Below are positions 7,079-13,351 of a DNA stretch of 17,361 nucleotides, piece by piece. This DNA is from DASZMJ01 sp035551935. GTDB taxonomy: Bacteria; Planctomycetota; Planctomycetia; Isosphaerales; Isosphaeraceae. Where the stretch lies: NCBI GenBank assembly GCA_035551935.1, contig DASZMJ010000172.1, forward strand, positions 1-17,361. Reading direction: 5' to 3'. A program made the position numbers and the translations under genes. Each line of letters starts with the position of its first letter. Position 1 is the first letter of the stretch. The notes beneath the pieces were generated by a model that saw only the letters and a list, made by a program, of their open reading frames with translations, made no database searches and was not told where the DNA came from.

Positions 7079-7831
7079 TCACCGGCCGGGAGCGTCGTAG
7101 GCCTGTTGCCTGGCCCAGGGGAGGTCGCCCCGCCGCGAGCTCGGCTTCTGCAGGTGGGCCCGCAACTGCCACAGGTCCCGGTCCACCGCGCACGCCAGGT
7201 CTTGAAGTTTGTTCGCCGTCGGCGGGTCGCCCGCCTCGGCCTCGCGGATCAGGTCGTAGACCTCCTTCTGGAGCACGGTGACGCGATCGAGCAGGAGCTT
7301 CAGCGAGTGGTCGTCGGCCAGGTAGCCCGCCGGCAGCTCGGCCAGCTTCGTCGTGCTCGCGATCGTGGAGGAGCGGCCATCGACGCTGGCGCCGAGCTGG
7401 AGCACGCGCTCGGCGAACAGGTCGGCCTGCCCGAGGTAGAAGTCGGCTTGCTTCTGGTAGTACTCGTGGAGCGGCAGGAACAGCGGGCCGTTCAGGTCCC
7501 AGTGCGCCTCCTTGTACATGTTGTGCAGGGCCAGGAGGTCCACCGTGAGCTGCTGGAGCGCCTTGACGCTCTTGCTCCGCGCCTCGTCATCCTTGAGGGG
7601 GTAGCTGTACTCGACGCGTGCCGGCTGGGCCGCGAGGCCGCGCCGTTCCGCGTCCGTCCGCGGCGGCTGCCCGTGCGGGGAGAATGCCTGCGGCGGGGGT
7701 GCCTGGGCCGCGTCCTTTGGCTGCGACTTGGCCTCCCCCTGCTGCGGCTCGGGGGAGGGGGCCTGCGGCCCGGCCGCGACGGCCAGGACGGCGCCCGCGA
7801 GGATGCAGAGGCACGACAGGGAACGCATCAT
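7079..7831 (-). CDS. Exported Dps/ferritin-like protein
   Basis: A 250-residue protein starts with a signal peptide (hydrophobic to about residue 20, A-V-A-A end). A Pro/Gln/Ala-rich linker (about 21-66) and a Dps domain (about 80-230) follow. The Dps signature is clear: L-L-A-L-H-N-M-Y-K-E-A-H-W-D-L-N-G (99-115), LHEYYQKQAD (121-130) and GQADLFAERVLQLG (134-147). Aligned to E. coli Dps by spacing, ferroxidase ligands H51, H63, D78 and E82 correspond to H110, H122, D137 and E141, while D67 is replaced by Gln126. Dps proteins are dodecameric mini-ferritins that oxidise and store iron using H2O2; usual members are about 160-180 residues and cytoplasmic. The N-terminal extension implies export, and the protein sits between two exported peroxidase genes. 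The start is one of two adjacent ATGs, with GGAG about 10 nt upstream. The alternative is a non-ferritin role that keeps the fold. Confidence 0.85.
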   Translation of the reverse strand: MMRSLSCLCILAGAVLAVAAGPQAPSPEPQQGEAKSQPKDAAQAPPPQAFSPHGQPPRTDAERRGLAAQPARVEYSYPLKDDEARSKSVKALQQLTVDLLALHNMYKEAHWDLNGPLFLPLHEYYQKQADFYLGQADLFAERVLQLGASVDGRSSTIASTTKLAELPAGYLADDHSLKLLLDRVTVLQKEVYDLIREAEAGDPPTANKLQDLACAVDRDLWQLRAHLQKPSSRRGDLPWARQQAYDAPGR

Positions 7832-7923
7832 GACGGTTTGGCTCCGGGAGGGAGGGGTCGCCAGGGATGTCAGCCGACGTCTCTGAGCAGGGGCGATACA
7901 GACTCATCGCCCTTCGAGGTCGA

Positions 7924-7960
7924 GGGGCCGGGACTCGAGCCGAGCCCCCGTCCCGGCCCC
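7924..7960 (-). terminator. Strong GC hairpin after peroxidase gene 2
   Basis: A perfect 11-bp inverted repeat (GGGGCCGGGAC at 7924-7934 with GTCCCGGCCCC at 7950-7960) and a 15-nt loop begin 15 nt after the stop of peroxidase gene 2. It lies in the 144-nt gap before the Dps start, so it could end the peroxidase transcript or allow partial read-through into dps. There is no U-run. Confidence 0.5.
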
Positions 7961-7975
7961 GACACCGAGCGGGCC

Positions 7976-9490
7976 TCAGGGGAAGTTCACCGGGTTGGGC
8001 TTGGTGTAGCCGTCGGTGAGGATCATGAGGAAGTTGACCAGGTCGGCCTCCTGAGAGTCGGTCAATTGCAGGTTGCCCACCTGGCCGTTGGTCGCCGTCA
8101 CCCCGGAGACCCCCATCGCGGCCGCCTGGGCGGGCGTGAGGCCGGCGACGTTCTGCACGTTGTCGAGCACCTCCGGCGGCGGCAACAGGCGGGTGTAGCC
8201 GGCCGGCGGGCCGGTCCTGAGGTCGAAGGCCACCTCGTTGCCGTTGGGGCCGACGGCGATGTTCCGCTTGTTGTAGAAGTGGACGACCTCCTCGAGGCTC
8301 TTGAAGACGCCGTTGTGCATGTACGCCCGCACGAACGTCGGGTACGGCCGCATGTCCGAGTTGCGCACGCTCGGCGCCTTGAACAGGCCCCGGAACTCGA
8401 GGATGTCGCCCGGGATCTTGTCGTAGAACCGGGTCCCGTCGGGGGCGGGGTTGGGGTTGGAGCCGAGGCCGTAGTCGACGTACTTCGTCCCGAGGGGGTT
8501 GTACCCGAAGGGATTGGTGGCGGCGTCCGTGTTCTGGTAGTAGGGGTTGTTGGGGTTCCTGGGGACGCCGATGTTGGCGTAGCAGTACATCGTGAACATC
8601 TCCTTGCCCTCGACCTCGAACTGCAAGTCCGTGAGGTTCATCGAGGTGTGGCACTGGAAGCACTGGGCCTTGCCGAAGTTCGGGTTGTTGTTCGGATTCG
8701 GCCCGATCCCGTAGAGGATCCGCCCGCGCTCCTCGGAGGCGGAGAGGGTGTAGAGGCTCTGCGCCGGCGTGCCGTACTTCGAGGCGTCCCACTTCGAGTT
8801 GAAGGGGTTGATCTCCGCCGAGGCCTCGTAGGCCGCGATCGCGTCGGTGACGATCATGTAGAGCTGCTCGGTCGTGTACTTGCTGAAGACGTCCTTGCCG
8901 TACACCTTCTTGAACAGCTTGGCGTAGGGCCGCTTCATGACCTTCTCGACGACGAGCGCCGAATAGCCGCCGGCGACCGGGTCCTGGACGCCGTTGGACG
9001 AGAGGTTGGCCATCTCGTTGGCGTCGATGAAGGGCTGCTCCGCCTGGTGCGCCTCGTCGGGCACCCGGCCGTCCCAGAAGTTGCCGCCGATGTACACCCC
9101 CAGGGTCGCGTCGTAATAGGGGCCGATGGGGCAGAACGCGGTCGCGGCGTACGTCATGGGCTTGCGGTTGGCGAACCGGCCGGGGACGACGCCCGAGGGG
9201 ATGCCGAGGATCGCGTTGACCTCCGAGCTGAGCGGCGAGGCGTGGCCGGTCTGGGGGGTGTGGCAGGTGAAGCAGGCGTAGCCGGTCGGATTCGACAGGG
9301 TGATGTCGAAGACGATGTCCTTGCCGAGCTGCTCGACGGGCGTCAGCGGCACGGTGTTCGGCGGCTGGCTGATGGGCGGGAGCGGCCCGACGACCTGAGC
9401 CGAGCTGGGGACGGGGACCAGGAGGATCCCCGCGGCCGGCGCGCAGGCGAGGGCGGCCTGCGCGCCGGCGAAGATTCGCTGCTTTCTCAC
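7976..9490 (-). CDS. Exported diheme cytochrome c peroxidase/MauG-like protein (copy 2)
   Basis: This 504-residue paralogue of the protein at 5312-6820 has a signal peptide (MRKQR start, hydrophobic region, S-S-A-Q junction near 29-32) and two c-haem sites, C-F-T-C-H (73-77) and C-F-Q-C-H (277-281). It shares GNFWDGRVPD, FRGLFKAPSVRNSDMRPYPT, Y-M-H-N-G and LEEVVHFYNKRN. Like copy 1, it ends close after a D-G-Y-T-K-P-N-P motif. I place the start at the GTG at 9490. AGGA lies 8 nt upstream, the protein then begins MRKQRI, parallel to MRKPRV of copy 1, and the DNA around both starts aligns (GGGAATACACGC-ATG versus AGGAATGCAAAC-GTG). An ATG at 9505 would add five residues but has no Shine-Dalgarno. 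The role is inferred to be extracytoplasmic peroxide reduction or protein oxidation; electron donor and substrate are unknown. Confidence 0.88.
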   Translation of the reverse strand: MRKQRIFAGAQAALACAPAAGILLVPVPSSAQVVGPLPPISQPPNTVPLTPVEQLGKDIVFDITLSNPTGYACFTCHTPQTGHASPLSSEVNAILGIPSGVVPGRFANRKPMTYAATAFCPIGPYYDATLGVYIGGNFWDGRVPDEAHQAEQPFIDANEMANLSSNGVQDPVAGGYSALVVEKVMKRPYAKLFKKVYGKDVFSKYTTEQLYMIVTDAIAAYEASAEINPFNSKWDASKYGTPAQSLYTLSASEERGRILYGIGPNPNNNPNFGKAQCFQCHTSMNLTDLQFEVEGKEMFTMYCYANIGVPRNPNNPYYQNTDAATNPFGYNPLGTKYVDYGLGSNPNPAPDGTRFYDKIPGDILEFRGLFKAPSVRNSDMRPYPTFVRAYMHNGVFKSLEEVVHFYNKRNIAVGPNGNEVAFDLRTGPPAGYTRLLPPPEVLDNVQNVAGLTPAQAAAMGVSGVTATNGQVGNLQLTDSQEADLVNFLMILTDGYTKPNPVNFP

Positions 9491-9523
9491 GTTTGCATTC
9501 CTCATCTAACGGTGTTGGGTCCG

Positions 9524-9547
9524 GCCCCTCCTCGCGCGGGGAGGGGC
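9524..9547 (-). promoter_or_regulatory. Leader inverted repeat of peroxidase gene 2
   Basis: GCCCCTC (9524-9530) pairs with GAGGGGC (9541-9547), and three further inner pairs (one G-T) give a stem of about 10 bp with a GCGC loop. It lies 34-57 nt before the GTG start. The outer arms and the flanking GGGTCC (block 9517-9530) are identical to those before peroxidase gene 1. No sigma-70 or sigma-54 promoter stands out next to either copy. Confidence 0.5.
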
Positions 9548-9709
9548 TCTTCGACCTCGACGGCGGCCCGGCCGGCGTGCGGGCGGGCCCGGGGCGGTGA
9601 GGCGTGCGGGCCATGCTGCCCTCACACTTCGGTCCGCCGGATCAGGCAGGGACGATAAGGGTCCGGGTTGGAATCGCGCCGGCCCACGCGATGACCCAGG
9701 CCATCGTGA

Positions 9710-9871
9710 TCATGCGGCCGAGGCACGACGGGAGTCGGCCGGCGGCGGAGCGGCCGCATTCCGGGCCTGGTCGTCGAATCCGAGGAATCGGGCGAACCGC
9801 CGCTGCCGATGGCGTGCGTACCACGCCTGGCGGGCCCGGTCCTTTGTCCGCCGCGCCCGCGTCGCATCCAC
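9710..9871 (-). CDS. Candidate small basic protein (53 aa)
   Basis: A GTG at 9871 is preceded by GGGAGGT with 6 nt to the start, an excellent ribosome binding site for this genome. It opens a 53-codon frame with strongly GC-biased third positions. The product begins VDATRARRTKDRARQAWYAR, is rich in Arg, has a short aromatic segment (RRFARFLGF) and ends in an Ala/Pro tail. There is no cysteine, signal peptide or known motif. It may bind nucleic acid by charge, but no function can be assigned. It stands alone upstream of peroxidase gene 2 on the same strand. The alternative is a chance ORF in high-GC DNA; the ribosome binding site is the main argument for it. Confidence 0.4.
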   Translation of the reverse strand: MDATRARRTKDRARQAWYARHRQRRFARFLGFDDQARNAAAPPPADSRRASAA

Positions 9872-10570
9872 GGCCGACCTCCCTTCTGTTCTCGAGCACT
9901 CCCGATGGGATCCAAGGTTCGATGATGGGCATCGCTTACACGGCGCAAAGGCGGGCCTGGGCGACGCGGCGTGGGGGATGGGTCCCATCCCTCACGTCCC
10001 GATTCGCCGAGCAAGGCACGGATGGGGGGACGACCCGGGAGCGGGCGTCCCGTCACCATGTTTCGATGTGGTCGTTTCCGACGCCGATGGCCGGCGTGGG
10101 GCCGTGGCGTCGAGCGAGCCGCGCGATGGAGCAAGCCGCCCTATTTCCGTCCGGGAGGTAGGACATTCACCGTCGCTAGGGGAGCGGGTGAAGAGCTCCG
10201 GACGAACGCCTCGGCCAGCGGCGCCCCTCAGGATCCCGGATGATCGGGCCCGCGGGGCTGGTCGGAGCGATCGCGTCGTATTGCATCCGGCGTGCCGGAG
10301 CGCCGCCGGGCCACCCCCTCCGGCCTGTTCTCTCTGGGGGCCCGTGTCGCCCTCCAGGTCGCATCATCGAGTTTGATATGAATTTAGATCGGAGAAGCCC
10401 CATCTCGGCCCGGGCGGCGGCGCGGCAGAGTTATTCTGGCGCGGACGACAGCTCTGGGGGCCTGAGGGTCCGAACTGGTTCGACGGGCGATGGGCGGGCC
10501 GCGCAGGGGCTGCGATCGGCCGGGACGCTGGGAATGCAGTGACCAGTTTGGGGCAAAAAGGATCAACGAG
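9872..10570. other. About 700 bp without a recognisable gene
   Basis: Several long open frames cross here on both strands, but their translations are low-complexity Arg/Gly/Pro/Ala sequence typical of GC-rich shadow frames, and none has a good ribosome binding site or motif. Notable items are the long dyad centred on 9983 (listed separately) and an AT-richer patch near 10370-10392 (TTTGATATGAATTTAGAT) that could be promoter-like but has no clear partner element. No tRNA or known RNA fold was recognised. Confidence 0.5.
9968..9998. promoter_or_regulatory. Long near-perfect dyad in the gene-poor region
   Basis: GGGATGGG (9975-9982) and CCCATCCC (9984-9991) flank a single central T. Pairing continues outwards through GTG/CAC and further, giving about 15 paired positions per arm including two G-T pairs. 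A spacer this short suits a dimeric DNA-binding protein better than an RNA hairpin. It lies about 100 nt upstream of the small basic ORF on its strand. Confidence 0.35.
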
Positions 10571-12025
10571 TCATTCGGGGGCCGCCTCGTCGTCCTCATC
10601 CCCCTCGACCGACTTCGTCACCGACAGGCCGAGCTCGCGCAGCCGCAGCCGCAGCGTCCGCCGCGCGATCCCGAGGATCCCGGCGGCCTGGAGCTGCTTG
10701 CCCCCCGTCGCCCGCAGCACCCGCGGCAGCAAGAAGCGGTCGAGCTCCCGACGCGCCTCCTCATACAGGTCCTTGCCGCCGTCTCGCAGCCGTTGCTCGA
10801 TCAGCGCCTCGAGCCGCGACCCGACCCCGGCCGCCGCGGCCGACTCAGACGTCGGACGGCCGGCGCGCTCGGGCAGGAACGCCGGGACCAGCACCGGCCC
10901 GGTCGCCCGAAGCAACGCCTGCTTCAGCACGCTCTGCAGCTCGCGGATGTTGCCCGGCCAGGCGTACGCGCGGAGCCGCTCCAGCGCCTCCGGGGCCACC
11001 TCTCGGGTCTCCCTACCGAGCTCGCGACTGAACCGGCGCACGTAGTGCTGCACCAACAGCGGGAGGTCGTCGAGCCGATCGCGCAGCGGCGGCAGGTGGA
11101 TGGTGAAGACGCCCAACCGGAAGTACAGGTCGGCGCGGTACTTCCCCTGCTCCGACCACGCCTCTATGTCGCGGTGGGTGGCGGCGATGATGCGGACGTC
11201 GGTCCGGATCGTCTCGTTGCCGCCGACCCGCTCGAAGGCCTGCTCCTGCAAGAGCCGCAGGACCTTGGCCTGGGTCGCCAGCGGCATGTCGCCGACCTCG
11301 TCGAGGAACAGCGTGCCACCGCTGACCTGCTCGAACTTGCCGATTCGCCGCCGCTCGGCGCCGGTGAAGGCACCCCGCTCGTGGCCGAACAGCTCGCTCT
11401 CCAGCAGCGGCTCGGGGATGGCGGCGCAGTTGAGGGCCAGGAACGGCGCAGCGGCGCGCGCGCTGTGCTGATAGATGGCCCGCGCCACGAGCTCCTTGCC
11501 GGTACCGCTCTCGCCGGTGATCAGGACGGGGACTTCCTGGGCGGCAACGCGGCCGATGGCCTTGTAGACCTCGAGCATGGCCGGGCAGCGGCCCACGATC
11601 GCCTCGCCGCGGGCCTCGGCGGGGGAAGCCTCGGCGAGTATGGCCGGCTCGCGGGCCAGCCGCGACAGCTCCAGCGCCTGGCCGACGACGCGGCGGAGCT
11701 GCTGGGCGTCGAGCGGCTTGGTCAGGTAGTCGAAGGCGCCCTGCTTCATCGCCTCGATGGCGCTGTCGGCGTCGTCGGCCGCGGTGATGAAGATGACGGG
11801 GACGCGGGCGTCGAGCTGCCGGAGCCGCCGATAGACCTCCAGACCTGAGAGGTCGGGCAGGCGGAGGTCGAGCAGGATCGCGTCCGGCTCCCGCGCGGCG
11901 GCCAGGCGGAGTCCGTCCTCGCCGGTGCGGGCCGAGTCGACCTCGTGGCCCTCCGCGTCGAAGACGTGGCGGACCTGCTTCAAGATCAGGTTCGGGTCGT
12001 CGTCGACGAGGAGCAACCTGGCCAT
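10571..12025 (-). CDS. NtrC-family sigma-54-dependent response regulator
   Basis: A 484-residue transcription activator with three domains. The receiver (about 3-120) has the acidic triad D8-D10, phospho-acceptor D53 in ILLDLRLPD and Lys103 in L-T-K-P. The AAA+ sigma-54 interaction domain (about 141-375) has Walker A GESGTGKE (171-178), the sigma-54 contact loop GAFTGA (218-223), Walker B GGTLFLDE (236-243) and the arginine segment Y-R-A-D-L-Y-F-R-L. The C-terminal Fis-type helix-turn-helix has GKQLQAAGILGIARRTLRLR. All key residues are present, so it should be active: phosphorylated at D53, it would hydrolyse ATP to open sigma-54 promoters. The ATG at 12025 has GAGG 6 nt upstream. It is divergent from the MEDS/hybrid kinase genes, which probably supply the phosphate, though an HPt step would be needed. 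A target sigma-54 site was not found here. Confidence 0.95.
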   Translation of the reverse strand: MARLLLVDDDPNLILKQVRHVFDAEGHEVDSARTGEDGLRLAAAREPDAILLDLRLPDLSGLEVYRRLRQLDARVPVIFITAADDADSAIEAMKQGAFDYLTKPLDAQQLRRVVGQALELSRLAREPAILAEASPAEARGEAIVGRCPAMLEVYKAIGRVAAQEVPVLITGESGTGKELVARAIYQHSARAAAPFLALNCAAIPEPLLESELFGHERGAFTGAERRRIGKFEQVSGGTLFLDEVGDMPLATQAKVLRLLQEQAFERVGGNETIRTDVRIIAATHRDIEAWSEQGKYRADLYFRLGVFTIHLPPLRDRLDDLPLLVQHYVRRFSRELGRETREVAPEALERLRAYAWPGNIRELQSVLKQALLRATGPVLVPAFLPERAGRPTSESAAAAGVGSRLEALIEQRLRDGGKDLYEEARRELDRFLLPRVLRATGGKQLQAAGILGIARRTLRLRLRELGLSVTKSVEGDEDDEAAPE

Positions 12026-12690
12026 GACGCACCTCGGGGCTTCACTCGGCGCGGGCCACCGGCCGCGCCCGCTCGTGGGGGTGCCGCTCGCTCACCCGAC
12101 CCGATCACCCCGCGCCCGTCTCCGGCCATGTTCCGTTGCCCGGCCGCTCCGGAGGCCCGCCCGGATGTGCCGGCGGCCCGGGGATGGCTCTGCCGTTAAA
12201 GTACCAGGGTGGTCATTTTCATACCAGCCTCGGGGTCGACGAACACGCAGACGAAGAATTGCGCGGGCCCGGCCGCACCGGGGGAACGAGGTCGGGATGT
12301 GCGCCCGCGGGAGTCGCCCGAACTCCCTCCGGGATCTGGAATATCGGATGCGGCCGGGCGAGTGGGCCGCGTGACGGCCCCATGTCGGCGGCGTGGCGCG
12401 CCGGAGCGGCACGCCGCTCGGCTGGATCGGTATGTGAGTGGCTTTACAAAACGGGAGCATTCTGAATCATGGGCCGCGGGTCTGCGCAGAGGCCGCCCAG
12501 AGCCGCGTCCCATTTTTCAGAAAGGTACACTGCCCAATGGGACGAGCTGGCGCTTCTCCCGTCTTGCAAGGCGATTACGCCCTCTTCCCTTGCTATCGTG
12601 ATGCGAGTATCATTGCCAGGCAGTAGGCAACTGCCTCTGGAGGGCCGGGCGCCCGGCCTGCGACGTGCATCGTCATCAAGGAGCCGCACC
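12026..12690. other. 665-bp divergent intergenic region
   Basis: The region separates the NtrC-type gene (minus) from the MEDS/kinase genes (plus) and is AT-richer than the genes. A weak sigma-70-like pair is TTTACA (12443-12448) with AATCAT (12465-12470), 16 nt apart, reading towards the MEDS gene. A perfect palindrome TCTGCGCAGA lies at 12481-12490 and a 9-bp dyad at 12506-12544. An AT-richer patch near 12190-12232 has TACCAG repeated 24 nt apart. Open frames crossing the region look like shadows. Promoters for both transcription units must lie here. Confidence 0.5.
12506..12544. promoter_or_regulatory. 9-bp perfect dyad upstream of the MEDS gene
   Basis: CGTCCCATT (12506-12514) and its exact reverse complement AATGGGACG (12536-12544) are separated by 21 nt, two to three helical turns centre to centre. 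The element lies about 150 nt before the MEDS start codon. It could be an operator for a dimeric regulator, possibly the neighbouring NtrC-type protein as an upstream activating site, or an mRNA stem-loop. There is no direct evidence for either. Confidence 0.4.
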
Positions 12691-13335
12691 ATGAGCCACC
12701 CGAAGCAAGTCCGGCTGGCCGGTTCGGTCCTCGGCCGCTCCCGGCACGTCTGTGCCTTCTTCCACAGTAAGGAGGAGGAGTATCGGGTGCTCCTGCCCTA
12801 TATCAAGGAAGGGCTCGAGCAGGAGGATCGCGCGTTTCACATCATCGACCGCCACCGACGCCAGGACCACATGCGTCGCTTGCAGGACGCGGGCATCGAT
12901 ACGGCCGGGGCCGAGGCCGAGGATCGCCTGGTCGTCCGCCACTGGGAGGAGACCTACCTGCGAGACGGACACTTCGACCAGCACCGGCAGATCTCGCTGT
13001 TCGAGAGGGAACTGCTCGATGGGAAGGAGCAGGGGTATCCCCTGACTCGATTCGTGGCCGGCACCGAATGGGCGCTGCTCGACCGGCCCGGGGTCCACGA
13101 CCTCATCGAGTACGAATCCCGAATCAACACCATGTTCAGCAAGTACGACGATCCGGTCTGCTGCACCTACGATCTGTCCAAGTTCAGCGCCGCCGTCATC
13201 ATGGACGCGATGCGCGTGCATGCGGCGGTGATCATCGGCGGCATCCTCCAGGAGAACCCGTTCTACGTGCCTCCCGACGAGTTCCTGCGCGAGCTCCGCG
13301 AACGGGCAGGACAGGACGGCGTGGGCGTGAACTGA
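12691..13335 (+). CDS. MEDS-domain sensory protein (DcmR-like)
   Basis: A 214-residue cytoplasmic protein consists almost entirely of a MEDS domain, named after methanogen/methylotroph DcmR sensory proteins. Evidence: HVCAFFHSKEEEY (about 19-31), then LPYIKEGLEQEDRAFHIID, a pattern of helix, G-L-(E)-x-x-(E/D)-R and hydrophobic strand typical of the family, and the later segments FVAGTEWALL and YESRINTMF with C-C-T-Y-D-L. MEDS proteins are thought to sense small molecules and often sit beside or are fused to histidine kinases. There is no DNA-binding or kinase domain here. AAGGAG lies 7 nt before the ATG. The hybrid kinase gene follows after 16 nt, so the two are almost certainly one operon. 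The ligand is unknown. Confidence 0.85.
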   Translation: MSHPKQVRLAGSVLGRSRHVCAFFHSKEEEYRVLLPYIKEGLEQEDRAFHIIDRHRRQDHMRRLQDAGIDTAGAEAEDRLVVRHWEETYLRDGHFDQHRQISLFERELLDGKEQGYPLTRFVAGTEWALLDRPGVHDLIEYESRINTMFSKYDDPVCCTYDLSKFSAAVIMDAMRVHAAVIIGGILQENPFYVPPDEFLRELRERAGQDGVGVN

Positions 13336-13351
13336 GAGGACCGTGTGAGCG

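Noticed and set aside
9597..10376. 259-codon plus-strand ORF in the gene-poor region
   Set aside because: No motif, low-complexity composition, no ribosome binding site, and it overlaps the better supported small ORF on the other strand.
10480..10500. GGTTCGAC resembling a tRNA T-loop
   Set aside because: The flanking bases do not form a T-arm, and no acceptor, D or anticodon arms can be drawn around it.
12196..12513. Minus-strand ORF ending in FFVCVFVDPEAGMKMTTLVL
   Set aside because: The end looks protein-like, but the rest is Arg/Pro/Gly-rich shadow-type sequence with no ribosome binding site or family match; at most a decayed gene.
12540..12600. TGGCGC ... TTGCA as a sigma-54 promoter before the MEDS gene
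   Set aside because: The spacing between the two elements is about twice the required distance, so it is not a -24/-12 promoter.
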